Notes: generated by a model from the letters alone, not told the origin. A stretch of DNA of 64,000 nt from Veillonella sp. VA139 (GCF_003992005.1 NZ_RQVL01000001.1:1-64000), one strand, 5' to 3'. Positions 44,001-52,749 are shown, counted from the first letter of the stretch. Program-made: numbers and translations.

Positions 44001-45453
44001 CATTCCAAACAGTTACGTCGGTATCAACAACATCCTTAATTTGAACGTATCCATATTCGCCTGTGAGGATTTCTGTATCTCCTGTTGTGCATGGATTTGT
44101 TCCAGCATAATCTCCTCTACGTCTTTTAGATTCTGCTACATTGACGAAGCCAGGTTCTCCAGTAGCTCTAATGGAATCAAAGATTTTTTGTAAGTATTCT
44201 TTTGTAGGTGTTTCTTCAATGTATAATGAGTTATTACTCATAAAGCGATGGTACTTCTCTGGGGTTAGATTGCTTTTTGCCTCTGTACATTCTGTATCTT
44301 TTGGGTCAATTAAAGCAATTTCCGCCGTTCTTCTCACTCCACCAACAACAACATTTTGTCCAATTAAATTACAAATATCCAAACAATGAATAGGTCTAAG
44401 TTTACCACCTACTGGTTTAGAACTATATTCACCTTCGGTGATAACTTTGTGAATTTTATTAAACATGTCTTCGATAGATTCACTACCGCTGGCTGTCCTT
44501 TATACCCTCGGTTTCCCGATATTTTAAAAGGGGAGTAGACTATATCTTCACCCACGTTTGTGGGGCTATGCACTTCGCAGTTGGGAATTTCACCCAACCG
44601 CTACTCCTAAACAGGATAGTCGTTACACCTTACCTACTACCTATAAACAATAATAGGTCTTGGCACGGTATTACCATATCATAAAGACTTAGGTTTCCAC
44701 CGTTAGCACCTTTCGGCACACCCTGCATGTACAGGTTCACATAGTTTATTTTGATGCTATTACTAGCAAAAGGGGGCTAATTTAACCTCCGAAAGTCATT
44801 AATGGAGTTCCTTTGGGACGAATCTTTGTAAAGTCGATAACTAACTTTGTTTGTGTTTTCTTAGGATTAGTCATAAAGCGTAAGTAAGTAGCTAATGCTT
44901 CTTTCCAACCTTCTTTACTATCTCCTACGATAATATAAGCATGGTCTTTACTCGCTTCGATATACTCTGTATCGGGGTCTCCCCAAGGCATTCCTTTATG
45001 CTTGGTAGTGGTTAATTCTACATTCTGTCTGAATGTAGGTAGTTTCGCTACATCACTAGGCAAGATTCTAAATCCTACTCCAGTACCAACCATAAGAAGA
45101 TAAAACAATTCATCAAACGAAACTAAGTTATCAATTACCACAAAGGAGCAGTTAAATCCAGCCAATGGAACTTTTTTAGATGCTTCTGAGCCACCAATCC
45201 ATAAGCTACGACCACTAATAAACTGTTTTAGATTATACATGTTGTCGAATAATTCTTCTGCTTCTTCCTTAGACGTAGTTGCTAAAGAAGTATTATATTC
45301 AACTGCACGAGCACATGTTTCTTTCCATGTCTCTCTGCGGTTCTCTTCTGCTAGCCATCGTGAATACGTTCTGTAGTACACAAACTTAGATAACTCTGTC
45401 ATATGGTCTGGGAAATCTTTATATTTCCCTAGAAATTCCTTGCCTAATTTCAC
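41047..45453 (-). CDS. nrdJ: class II (B12-dependent) ribonucleotide reductase with intron and two inteins
   Basis: Join 44785-45453 and 41047-44496, minus inteins at 43117-44091 and 41629-42726, gives a 681-aa enzyme. It resembles monomeric adenosylcobalamin-dependent triphosphate reductases. The spliced sequence has FNCSFVVID, the radical-site run NP-CGEIL, CNLTTINLTQF, VKPEG-TLSLIAGG and the C-terminal cysteine pair GCENGVCPIR. It makes deoxynucleotides without oxygen dependence, fitting an anaerobic host. No frame defect is seen after removing the three insertions. It needs host cobalamin. Confidence 0.9.
41629..42726 (-). mobile_element. intein 2 of nrdJ (LAGLIDADG)
   Basis: 366 residues between VKPEG and TLSLIAGG. 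It begins with Cys (CTTSDMM), has a splicing block DEHPMSVNGEWV, two LAGLIDADG-type motifs (LAWLIGAYFANG and FIIGYADNDG) and ends YQGGLLSHN before Thr+1. All residues for canonical splicing are present. The insertion point is a conserved reductase active-site loop. Confidence 0.9.
43117..44091 (-). mobile_element. intein 1 of nrdJ (LAGLIDADG), C-terminal Gln
   Basis: 325 residues between AGTNP and CGEILLP. It begins with Cys (CTTGDTEILTGEYG), has the block DYHKFVLVGGERV, two LAGLIDADG motifs (VAGFYAGDGV and LAGLLDSDGC) and ends FNGVMTAQ. The last residue is Gln instead of Asn, and the usual His before it is Ala. The +1 Cys is also the predicted thiyl-radical cysteine of the reductase. Gln-ending inteins are known but rare. 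Confidence 0.88.
44497..44784 (-). mobile_element. ORF-less group I intron in nrdJ
   Basis: 288 nt. Core pieces on the minus strand: GGTGCTAACGGTGGAAACCTA, AATACCGTGCCAAG, GGTGTAACGACTATC and GAAGATATAGTC. Exon 1 ends in GGAGGT, the intron ends in G, and the joined codons read TFGG-TASGSESIEDMF, matching reductases. It has no endonuclease, so it may depend on one elsewhere or be a relic that still splices. Confidence 0.88.
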
Positions 45454-45641
45454 TTCTTCTTTCCTCCAACTTCACGCTTTCTTACTAATTTTACATCATC
45501 TTCTGACCAGTACTTCCCTTTGGGACCTAATACAGAGTATGAATGTTTCTTTGTTTTTGGGTTGTACATAATAGATTGCACTTCAATTTCTCCTTTAGGA
45601 GTCATAATAATATCATGCAAATCAATTATCTCTTTACTCAT
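45450..45641 (-). CDS. hypothetical small protein
   Basis: A 63-aa beta-rich, basic protein (DIIMTPKGEIEVQSIMYNP...GPKGKYWSEDDVKLVRK). It overlaps the nrdJ start by four bases, so the two are translationally coupled. The family is not recognised. Confidence 0.6.
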   Translation of the reverse strand: MSKEIIDLHDIIMTPKGEIEVQSIMYNPKTKKHSYSVLGPKGKYWSEDDVKLVRKREVGGKKK

Positions 45642-45885
45642 TTGGTTCTCCCTTTAATCTTTTGTATAAAGATGTACTATAGGAACCGATGTGTTTTAAG
45701 TGGTCAGGAAGCCAAGCTCCCCATAAAGATACCATTGCAAATGTCAATACCATATCAATATTAGACATAAACTGTCTTCCTTCTAATAGAAATACTACAG
45801 GTACCCCAATAATAACAAAAATGGTCAACAAAAGCATGAAGACATCTCTGGTAGTTGATAACAACCCTATAAAGAATTCTTTCAT
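45634..45885 (-). CDS. small two-span membrane protein
   Basis: An 83-aa protein with hydrophobic segments at about 14-34 (VFMLLLTIFVIIGVPVVFLL) and 43-58. Function unknown. It overlaps the next gene by eight bases. Confidence 0.6.
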   Translation of the reverse strand: MKEFFIGLLSTTRDVFMLLLTIFVIIGVPVVFLLEGRQFMSNIDMVLTFAMVSLWGAWLPDHLKHIGSYSTSLYKRLKGEPNE

Positions 45886-45893
45886 AGTTCCTC

Positions 45894-46058
45894 CTAATCC
45901 AATACTTGTTTTGTATATATTATGTTCCCTTGCTCATCTGCTATGATATACGCCATATATCGTTCTGATACAAATATATACGTATAACCAAATACAGGAT
46001 AAAGTTTTTTTTGGATTTCCATTGCCTCGAACTCAAGGTCATTAATAGTTACCGACAA
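45894..46058 (-). CDS. small protein with TTG start
   Basis: A TTG at 46058 six bases after GGAGGAG opens a 54-aa frame (SVTINDLEFEAMEIQKKLYP, then YTYIFVSERYMAYIIADEQG). Its start lies inside the end of the preceding gene. Beta-rich and balanced in charge. Not recognised; the ribosome site is the main support. Confidence 0.5.
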   Translation of the reverse strand: MSVTINDLEFEAMEIQKKLYPVFGYTYIFVSERYMAYIIADEQGNIIYTKQVLD

Positions 46059-46485
46059 GTTTCTCTCCTCCTACTGGTCCTCTCATAGCCCTGCAAGCAT
46101 TTTCATACACTAGTTTAGAATCGTAATAAATACGAGCCAAGTGCCTTGCCTTGGCATCTATATTTTTTTGATGATGAATAAAATACGATACTTTCTTCCA
46201 ACCCTCAATTACCTCTGGGTTACAAGACGCTTTTCTTTCTCCATCATTCACCTTTGTAGATGATTCTAAACTGATACGAGATTGAGTAGCCTTTGCCGTG
46301 ATTTCACATTCGGAAATAGTTTTGCCTATTTCAGCAGAGACTGACTCAAAACTCGCCTGTAGGGAAGATGCCTCTTTCATCAATCCAAAGGCATCACCTA
46401 CTGCACTGTCATCAAGTTCGTTATACCATTCGACTAATTCTTGATATAGCTCAAATAGCTCATACAAACTGTCTTCAGACCACAT
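46042..46485 (-). CDS. hypothetical helical protein
   Basis: A 147-aa acidic N-terminal and basic C-terminal helical protein (LYELFELYQELVEWYNELDD, KARHLARIYYDSKLVYENACR). The layout resembles coiled-coil phage proteins; no family is recognised. It follows the previous gene with no gap. Confidence 0.58.
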   Translation of the reverse strand: MWSEDSLYELFELYQELVEWYNELDDSAVGDAFGLMKEASSLQASFESVSAEIGKTISECEITAKATQSRISLESSTKVNDGERKASCNPEVIEGWKKVSYFIHHQKNIDAKARHLARIYYDSKLVYENACRAMRGPVGGEKLVGNY

Positions 46486-46722
46486 TTATTTTTCCTCTTT
46501 TGCTCGCTTGTTTGCATTCAAATCTAAAGCAATTTCATTTAGTAGTTGAATCGCTTTTTGTTCTTCATCAAACTTTTTAATTACAATCTCTTTTCCTGTA
46601 GGTAGACATCCTCGTAGGTCGTAGCAAAAGATTTTATTTCGGTCTGCTTTGTCTGGGCGTTCTTTCACAAAGATGGATACACAATCCACCAATTTTCTAC
46701 TATCATCAGTTAAGATAAGCAT
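46486..46722 (-). CDS. hypothetical small protein
   Basis: A 78-aa protein with a beta-rich start (MLILTDDSRKLVDCVSIFVK) and a helical basic C-terminus. It overlaps the upstream gene by 17 bases. Not recognised. Confidence 0.55.
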   Translation of the reverse strand: MLILTDDSRKLVDCVSIFVKERPDKADRNKIFCYDLRGCLPTGKEIVIKKFDEEQKAIQLLNEIALDLNANKRAKEEK

Positions 46723-47023
46723 TTGTTTCTCCTTTGTCTAATAATTCATACTTAAAGTTTTTGATTCTGTATATAACTTCATTTAGGAATGTTGTTGCAT
46801 CTGTAAGGTTTCCTATCCCAGCATCTAAACAGATTTGTACTGCTGTCAATGGGTCTCCAACGACATCTTGTACGCAAACCATATCTGCGAATGGGTCTCC
46901 ACTTCGGGATAGGGGGCAAAGAATATCTTCCTCAAAACCTTCTTGTTCTGCATCCTCTTCATAACTTACGAATGGTTTCCCGTTTGGTTCAGCGGGGAAT
47001 ACCAAAACTCTTTCTTTATTCAT
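46706..47023 (-). CDS. hypothetical acidic protein
   Basis: A 105-aa acidic protein with several short blocks (VLVFPAEPNGKPFVSYEEDA, ICLDAGIGNLTDATTFLN). Not recognised. The start overlaps the previous gene by eight bases. Confidence 0.55.
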   Translation of the reverse strand: MNKERVLVFPAEPNGKPFVSYEEDAEQEGFEEDILCPLSRSGDPFADMVCVQDVVGDPLTAVQICLDAGIGNLTDATTFLNEVIYRIKNFKYELLDKGETNAYLN

Positions 47024-47261
47024 TACTTACACCTTCTACAGACTCCTCAACAAACTTATCAAATACGGAGCTAAACATATGTAAGAATAAAGGTGCGTTC
47101 TTTTCGTCTGCTCCCTTCAATACATTAACCACAAGGGCACTTAAAATAGTCATCAATTCTACTGGTGAAACCTTAGATATTTGAATATCTATGCTTGCTT
47201 GTATAGCTTCGTCTTTAAGTTCGTACATCCCATTAATCTTTAATCCTGTGAATTCTTTCAT
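47016..47261 (-). CDS. hypothetical small protein
   Basis: An 81-aa helical protein (QASIDIQISKVSPVELMTIL...FSSVFDKFVEESVEG). Not recognised. Its start lies 29 bases inside the resolvase-like gene. Confidence 0.55.
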   Translation of the reverse strand: MKEFTGLKINGMYELKDEAIQASIDIQISKVSPVELMTILSALVVNVLKGADEKNAPLFLHMFSSVFDKFVEESVEGVSNE

Positions 47262-47910
47262 ATACTTTCTCCTTTATAAAGAACAATCTGTGACAATATG
47301 GTCGTGAAATTACAACAATATCGCTATCATCTTGCTCAAAATAATCATGAATTTTTTTGAAACCTTTATCTTCTATTACCTCGGAGATTGGTAGGTCTAC
47401 ACCATTTACTGTAGCCATGAATAGGTCCTCTCTCATAAGGTATGCCAATGTATTTATGCGTATAACCCCTTTTTCAGCCTTCTTGTACCAGCTATCAGAG
47501 TTTACATTCCTTTTTGATTCTACGGTGTAGGTTTCACCATTAATAGTTAGTTTTATGTCTCCTCTCATTTTTTCAACCATCTCATCATTAGCTAATGCTT
47601 TGATGATGTTAGCTGATTTTAAAGCTCCAGACATAGGAACTAGGTTGGCTTCTAGTCCATGCTTTTCTAACCACTTCACAAGTTCTCGCTCTGCCACTCG
47701 ACCATTTCTTCGATTACTCTTTCCTCTCTTGGATGCAGAGGACTGTTTCTTTACCTTTTTTTGTAAGGCTTTTTCTATTCTATTTTCTTCCTGTCTAGGA
47801 GAAAGAATCGAGTAATCTTTTGGTTGGTATAAGCCATAGTCATCACAACACCAACATTGGTCTTTCATGGTCTTGCAGTTTTTTCTAACCTTGCAATTCA
47901 GAGTCTTCAT
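47233..47910 (-). CDS. PD-(D/E)XK nuclease, Holliday-junction-resolvase-like
   Basis: The 225-aa product begins with a cysteine-rich stretch (CKV...CKT...CWCC) that may bind zinc. It then has the nuclease core NGRVAERELVKWLEKHG, RGDIKLTINGETYTVESKR (Asp and Glu-x-Lys). The order of motifs resembles Hjc-type resolvases. It probably resolves branched replication intermediates. It lies near the Cas4-like nuclease and the helicase. Confidence 0.65.
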   Translation of the reverse strand: MKTLNCKVRKNCKTMKDQCWCCDDYGLYQPKDYSILSPRQEENRIEKALQKKVKKQSSASKRGKSNRRNGRVAERELVKWLEKHGLEANLVPMSGALKSANIIKALANDEMVEKMRGDIKLTINGETYTVESKRNVNSDSWYKKAEKGVIRINTLAYLMREDLFMATVNGVDLPISEVIEDKGFKKIHDYFEQDDSDIVVISRPYCHRLFFIKEKVYERIHRIKD

Positions 47911-48208
47911 TACTTAAAATTGCCAATCCTAATAAACAATATACAATTACGTCACGTAATCGTTCTTTTGCATCTGGTAACACTGTCCCATGTTGTAGTA
48001 AGGCTAAGTCATGTTTATCTTTGAACTGCATGCACGCTTTAAACGCTCCCGCTTTTGTAAGCTCTCCATTCTGTCTCTTTGCACTTTCCTTGAATGCCTT
48101 TAATACATCTTCTTTAGAAGCATATTGTTCGTTCTTCATTAGAAACAACTGGTCAACTTTCACTAATTCATCTACCATAATATGGCTAAAGTTTTTTCTA
48201 TTAAGCAT
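47885..48208 (-). CDS. hypothetical protein
   Basis: ATG 48208 is chosen (TTGGAGGAATA upstream); the longer frame lacks a ribosome site. The 107-aa product is helical (LVKVDQLFLMKNEQYASKED...LLGLAILSNED), with a NEQYAS block often seen in small phage nucleotide/DNA-metabolism proteins of unknown role. Overlaps the next gene by 26 bases. Confidence 0.58.
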   Translation of the reverse strand: MLNRKNFSHIMVDELVKVDQLFLMKNEQYASKEDVLKAFKESAKRQNGELTKAGAFKACMQFKDKHDLALLQHGTVLPDAKERLRDVIVYCLLGLAILSNEDSELQG

Positions 48209-48224
48209 TATTCCTCCAAATAAA

Positions 48225-49115
48225 TTACGATTTGTTCTCTTTCGCCTTGCGACCAACATCGCAAAATTCTGCTACGGAACAATATCTCTCACATTTTAGT
48301 CCACCCCATGTTTCACTGTGTCTACACGGTGGTGGTAAAGTATTTGTTTCTAAAGCCTTGATTAAGTCATTGGCTTTTTTCTTCATATACCGCTCAATCC
48401 AAATATCACTAATCTTATTAATCGGGACCAGATACCCAGGTTGTGTAATCCCTCTGCTATTTGCAATAAACGTATTCCCATCACGAACAATAATTTCACA
48501 AACCAATTTATTTACTGGCTTATTTAATTCTTTTTCTATTTTCATTCGGTAATCGTTTAATTGAATAGCTAGGTCTAATCGACTATGAACTCCAGGTCTA
48601 AACTCTTTTCTGAATTTAGGTTGTCCTTTTTTTGCTCCAGTCTTATACACTTCTCCTGTAGGAACCTTGACCTCATGCAAACCAAGAACTTTTGCAACCT
48701 TGAAACTCCCATACAATTTATAATCGTAGAGCGTCCCTCCGTCTTCTGTGGAGTAGTAATCAAACGCACCTGTAGATACCCCATCATCTATTCTGATTTC
48801 TGCTAGGTCATCTCCAGTAACAAACTGCTCTAGGTAATCATGAGAGCGTGTCCCGTTAATCATAAACAGAGATTCTCTAGGATTTATAGAGTAGTTGTTT
48901 GTTATTTCTAGGTATACTTCCCTTGTTCCTTTTAACAATTGGGTAGTAGAGGGTTTCCCTGTCCACTCTCTTTGTAGCGAAATACTTTGAAGAGTCGGTT
49001 TACTTAAACACCTTCCACAAGGTGCGTAGCTAGTCCCTGCCAGCCTACATGTATCTAAACATTCCTTAATTCCAACCTTTATCCCATCTGGACAAAGAAA
49101 TTTATCGTATGGCAT
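48225..49115 (-). CDS. Cas4/RecB-type PD-(D/E)XK exonuclease with Fe-S-type cysteines
   Basis: The 296-aa product has N-terminal cysteines (C19, C23, C33, C36), a core with GAFDYYSTEDGGTLYDYKLY (Asp and Asp-x-Lys) and a C-terminal cluster PPPCRHSETWGGLKCERYC with a further Cys. This layout is that of Cas4-like nucleases with an iron-sulfur cluster. Paired with the Rad52-like annealase upstream, it could serve as the exonuclease of a phage recombination pair. There is no CRISPR nearby. Confidence 0.68.
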   Translation of the reverse strand: MPYDKFLCPDGIKVGIKECLDTCRLAGTSYAPCGRCLSKPTLQSISLQREWTGKPSTTQLLKGTREVYLEITNNYSINPRESLFMINGTRSHDYLEQFVTGDDLAEIRIDDGVSTGAFDYYSTEDGGTLYDYKLYGSFKVAKVLGLHEVKVPTGEVYKTGAKKGQPKFRKEFRPGVHSRLDLAIQLNDYRMKIEKELNKPVNKLVCEIIVRDGNTFIANSRGITQPGYLVPINKISDIWIERYMKKKANDLIKALETNTLPPPCRHSETWGGLKCERYCSVAEFCDVGRKAKENKS

Positions 49116-49143
49116 TTCTTCTTTCCTTTCTACTCTTTTATTA

Positions 49144-49237
49144 TCTTATAAGTTAAGTTATTAAATAAAAAAAATAACATCTACTTACGTTACTTACATT
49201 ATACTCCTTATAACTTAACTTGTCAACACTTATTTGT
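49144..49237 (-). promoter_or_regulatory. consensus promoter with operator-like sites
   Basis: Minus strand TTGACA (49221-49226), 17-base spacer, TATAAT (49198-49203). Operator-like TCTTATAAGT (49144-49153) and ACTTATTTGT (49228-49237) flank it, in the same arrangement as at 41 kb. It drives the nuclease genes downstream of the primase-helicase. Confidence 0.78.
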
Positions 49238-51204
49238 TAAATTTCTTCTAACCTTGATGTCTCTGAATTGTACTTCAATTCCATTCTACTTGGTCCGTAC
49301 ATGCCATCCCTAGCTTTTTCTACTTTCAGCCTTGTGATATTTTGTAATTTTTGTTGTTTTTCTAGGGATAAACCAGGTTCTTTCTCTGGTCTCCATAGCA
49401 TAACAATTACGTCACCAGATGCCTCTATGTCACCTGTCATACGGAGCATATCCATAGTAGGTTCATTATAGGTACCAGCACTTCGGTTTAACTGGCTCAA
49501 CATAAACAGTATAATATTATACTTCTTTGCTAAGCCTTTCATCTTTAGTGCCTCTCCACTAGCACCTTCGTAGGTATTAGCTCCCTTTAGGTATGTAAAG
49601 TAATCTACTACAACCAAATCTACAGGACCACCTAGTAGGTTCTTTTGGTTTAGAGATGCGATTCGACGTTCTATATCATCCATAGATAAATTATTATCAT
49701 CGTAGATGATTAGCCTATCTTTTAATTTTTCTACTACTTGCTGTATTCGCTCATCGCCTTGTAGAATTAATTCTCTAACATCTCTCATGTTTATTTTCAA
49801 AATCATGGCAATCATTCTTTCCATGACCTTACCTTTTTGCATTTCGAGGGAGAAGAATACGCAACGCATTTTGTTAGCGATTACCTGTCTAAGGATATAT
49901 TCTATCGCCCAACCTGTTTTGCCCGCAGATGAATAAGCACCGAGGATAAATACTTGCCCTTTAGATAAGCCACCAATACAGTCATCTAATCTTTGGAAAT
50001 GAGTTTTATACTCTCCCCTTTGATAGATTTGTCTTAGGTCATTAATTGACTCTTCAACACCAGCCGCATTTTTGATTAATGTTTCTACATCGTCTTGAAC
50101 TGAATCAAAGTATGCCCTTAACTCTGTATAGTCTCTTCCCCATCTTTCCGCTAATTGCTTTATCAAGTCTGACTTTAAAATAGGGTTAGCTATAGATTTC
50201 AAGAACTGGTATGCAGAATCATACTCTTCTTCTTTGGCTTTACAGGTGTCTAATAAATTCATTAATGCAAATCTATCTATGTGGATTTTAGGTAGTGTTT
50301 CTACGTTGATACCTGCCATTAGGGCATCATTTAGGTCTTTACATCCTTCTGGTAATTGTAATACCTTAACTACTGCCTTCGGCAAAACTTCTTTGAAGTA
50401 ATCTCTTACACGAGGAACTCTTTTTAAACCTTCTGCATCATTATCTGGGCAATAGATAATTGTCGGCATCTGGCGGATAGACATGGGTAAACTTCTTAAT
50501 TGGTCTCTGTGAACTTCATTCCCACAATACGCAACAGTGGCTAATCCCATTTGGTGCCCGCTCATTGCATCCATGTACCCTTCTACCATGTATAGTTCAC
50601 CTGTATGCTTAACAAGTCTTCTTGCTCTACCAATGTTAAATAGCAAAGCAGATTTATCATACAGAACATTATTGATAGAATTTAGGTATTTGGGTTTTCT
50701 ATCAAACTGTCTTTTTGCTATCGCAACAACTTGCAGTTGAGAGTTATGAATAGGGATAATTAGGTTTCCACCCTCTTCCCCTAAGCCAAATTCTTGTATA
50801 GTTTCATCTGTAAACCCACGCCTGCGAAGATAATCAGATACCTTACTAACGTTTTTTTGACAAGCAACTACTTTTTTAGTGAAATCTTCTTCTACTTTCA
50901 TTGACTTCATAAAGGTTTCATCTGTTTGTATGTCTATGTTATATTCTCTTGCTAATTGTTTTACAGCTTCATTAAAAGGAACATCTTCATAATCCATTAC
51001 AAAACTGATGACATCCCCACTAGATTCACACGCAAAGCAATGGTATGAATTGGTGTGAGGATATACAACAAGAGGAGTGCCCTCCTCACTTTTGTGAATT
51101 GGGCACCGACCTTCAAACAGATTCCCCTTGGGTTTCAACTCAGTGTATCTACCGATATATTCTACGATGTCAACTTTTTGATTAATGAGTTTCCCAATTT
51201 TCAT
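49237..51204 (-). CDS. bifunctional DNA primase-helicase
   Basis: The 655-aa product fuses a DnaG-type primase and a DnaB-type helicase, as in T7 gp4. It has a zinc ribbon CPIHKSEEGT...CFAC (C34, H37, C56, C59), a TOPRIM core EGYMDAMSG (near 206) and YCPDNDAEG, and a RecA-type ATPase GAYSSAGKTG (near 430), with LVVVDYFTYLKG and FMLSQLNRSAG. It unwinds and primes the fork. No phage polymerase is visible in the window. Confidence 0.9.
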   Translation of the reverse strand: MKIGKLINQKVDIVEYIGRYTELKPKGNLFEGRCPIHKSEEGTPLVVYPHTNSYHCFACESSGDVISFVMDYEDVPFNEAVKQLAREYNIDIQTDETFMKSMKVEEDFTKKVVACQKNVSKVSDYLRRRGFTDETIQEFGLGEEGGNLIIPIHNSQLQVVAIAKRQFDRKPKYLNSINNVLYDKSALLFNIGRARRLVKHTGELYMVEGYMDAMSGHQMGLATVAYCGNEVHRDQLRSLPMSIRQMPTIIYCPDNDAEGLKRVPRVRDYFKEVLPKAVVKVLQLPEGCKDLNDALMAGINVETLPKIHIDRFALMNLLDTCKAKEEEYDSAYQFLKSIANPILKSDLIKQLAERWGRDYTELRAYFDSVQDDVETLIKNAAGVEESINDLRQIYQRGEYKTHFQRLDDCIGGLSKGQVFILGAYSSAGKTGWAIEYILRQVIANKMRCVFFSLEMQKGKVMERMIAMILKINMRDVRELILQGDERIQQVVEKLKDRLIIYDDNNLSMDDIERRIASLNQKNLLGGPVDLVVVDYFTYLKGANTYEGASGEALKMKGLAKKYNIILFMLSQLNRSAGTYNEPTMDMLRMTGDIEASGDVIVMLWRPEKEPGLSLEKQQKLQNITRLKVEKARDGMYGPSRMELKYNSETSRLEEI

Positions 51205-51215
51205 ATCTGCTCTCC

Positions 51216-51371
51216 TTACTTGTTAAGTAGTTCTCTAATTTCATCTACGTAGTCACCAATGATTTCAACAAACACCTTTTGTTCATTCGGTGTAGTTTTT
51301 CTCATTAACCCTGCAATAGTTTCAATTTCTCGGAATCTACGGATTACTTCTTTTCTATATTCTTTTTTCAT
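51216..51371 (-). CDS. small helical protein upstream of the primase-helicase
   Basis: ATG 51371 follows TAGGAGGCAC; the 51-aa product (KEYRKEVIRRFREIETIAGL...VFVEIIGDYVDEIRELLNK) is one charged helix hairpin. Its end carries the ribosome site of the primase gene, which argues for translation. Function unknown. Confidence 0.58.
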   Translation of the reverse strand: MKKEYRKEVIRRFREIETIAGLMRKTTPNEQKVFVEIIGDYVDEIRELLNK

Positions 51372-51382
51372 AATAGTGCCTC

Positions 51383-51706
51383 CTACAAACTCATTAAAGA
51401 ATCAAATGAATACGAGTCAGCTTTGTCATGTATCTTTGATAACCCCTCCTTTGTTTCTTTCCATCTCATTTCGGTTTGGTATGCCTTTGCCTTATCTGAA
51501 AAGGTATAGACATTCATAAACTCAAATTCGTCTTGAGACATCAAGTAATCGTAGGATATATTGATGAAGTCTGGGTCTTGCTTTAGCAGGTAACTACGAA
51601 GCAACCAATATTCTTTTGTAGGTTTCCCATGGACAAAAGCAGTTTGCTTTGAAACCTTTTTTAAGTACATCGTTACTACTTTTTGTAATTTACCAGCTTG
51701 TGTCAT
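51383..51706 (-). CDS. hypothetical protein (replication module)
   Basis: A 107-aa helical basic protein (KLQKVVTMYLKKVSKQTAFV...FSDKAKAYQTEMRWKETKEG). It sits between a winged-helix gene and the primase-helicase, where helicase-loader-type or initiator-associated proteins are common, but no motif supports that. Confidence 0.55.
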   Translation of the reverse strand: MTQAGKLQKVVTMYLKKVSKQTAFVHGKPTKEYWLLRSYLLKQDPDFINISYDYLMSQDEFEFMNVYTFSDKAKAYQTEMRWKETKEGLSKIHDKADSYSFDSLMSL

Positions 51707-51976
51707 TTACTTCACCTTTACCCCATATAATACAGGTCTCTTAGTAATACTAGGACCTTTGACAATCATTCCATTAGCTAGCATGGTTTTAATTACTTTT
51801 TTTATTGTGAACATGGATAAGTTTGGCAATCTTGCCTTTATCTTCCTGAGCTCAACATGGGAGAATTTTTTATCTCCCACAACGAACCCTTCTTCTGTCA
51901 CAATGTCCCTAATACAAGAGAATACAACCACTTCATTAGGGCTATATTCCTGTAATAACTTATCGTCTATTACCAA
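51707..51976 (-). CDS. winged-helix protein
   Basis: The 89-aa product has the pattern of a winged helix: EVVVFSCIRDIVTEEG, KARLPNLSMFTIKKVIKTML (recognition helix), then a wing MIVKGPSITKRPVLYGVKV. It could be a replication initiator part or regulator. It overlaps the annealase gene by seven bases. Confidence 0.58.
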   Translation of the reverse strand: MVIDDKLLQEYSPNEVVVFSCIRDIVTEEGFVVGDKKFSHVELRKIKARLPNLSMFTIKKVIKTMLANGMIVKGPSITKRPVLYGVKVK

Positions 51977-52749
51977 GGTACTGCATCCATTGCTGGAGAT
52001 GCTGATGGATTAGAAGCTAACCATGCAATAGCTTGCTCTCTTACAGCCTCTTTTTGGATGTTTTTAGACATCCATTCAATGTAATCTCTTGGTACTTCAG
52101 AGAATGTTTTACCTTTGTGTTTTCCAAAACCAATTACTGGTTCGTGATGGTCTGTATTTTCTTGCCAGTCATTAGGCATTTGAGGCTCCTCTTGAGGAGA
52201 TTTAACCTCTTGTGTATGAGGAGTTTCCTCTTCCTCTTCGTATTTGAATCCTTCTGGTAGTGCCCAGTCTGGTAAACGAGGAGTTTTAAAGTTACCGTAA
52301 GCATCAATGCTAACCCATGTAGCTTCTAAGTTGTATAGGTAACGACCAATTCCAAGTTGAGCGGCGGCACGTTTCATTGCCCCAGATGCTCCACCTTTAA
52401 TAGCCTCAAAGTCTGTACATGGAGCTACATCTTCTCTGATTGTATATTTCTCTTTGCCTTCTTCATCTAGGAATTTAATTAGCAAAGTGCAAGAGAAACC
52501 TTTTAGGTCAATTGTATTCCCCATTTTATCTGTCTTTGCAGCTATTCCCATGTCAATTGGTTTAAAGTGAACTTCCCAGTTACCTGGTCCAACAGCCTCG
52601 TCTAAACGATTCATAACTCCACGAGCAGTTGTATAGGCTAAAATACTTGCTTTTGTCTTATCTTTTGATTTCTTTCCAATACGCCATTCAATATCTGATG
52701 GATGTAATGGTTTTTTTAAAATTTCAAAAACTTCTGCTTCACTTCTCAT
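51970..52749 (-). CDS. Rad52-like single-strand annealing protein
   Basis: The 259-aa product has the Rad52/22-family core: LAYTTARGVMNRLDEAVGPG, then FEAIKGGASGAMKRAAAQLG and IGRYLYNLEATWV. The C-terminal part GFGKHKGKTFSEVPRDYIEW resembles the small ExoX-like tail domain common in phage recombination proteins. It anneals complementary strands in recombination or concatemer formation. An operator-like site lies just upstream. Confidence 0.85.
   Translation of the reverse strand: MRSEAEVFEILKKPLHPSDIEWRIGKKSKDKTKASILAYTTARGVMNRLDEAVGPGNWEVHFKPIDMGIAAKTDKMGNTIDLKGFSCTLLIKFLDEEGKEKYTIREDVAPCTDFEAIKGGASGAMKRAAAQLGIGRYLYNLEATWVSIDAYGNFKTPRLPDWALPEGFKYEEEEETPHTQEVKSPQEEPQMPNDWQENTDHHEPVIGFGKHKGKTFSEVPRDYIEWMSKNIQKEAVREQAIAWLASNPSASPAMDAVPW

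Noticed and set aside
44467-44781. Ribonucleotide reductase split into two genes or broken by frameshift
   Set aside because: Group I core motifs and exact codon joining (TFGG-TASG) explain the gap.
48225-49115. Cas4-like gene as part of a CRISPR-Cas locus
   Set aside because: No repeat-spacer array and no other cas gene anywhere in the window; phage Cas4-like nucleases are common alone.
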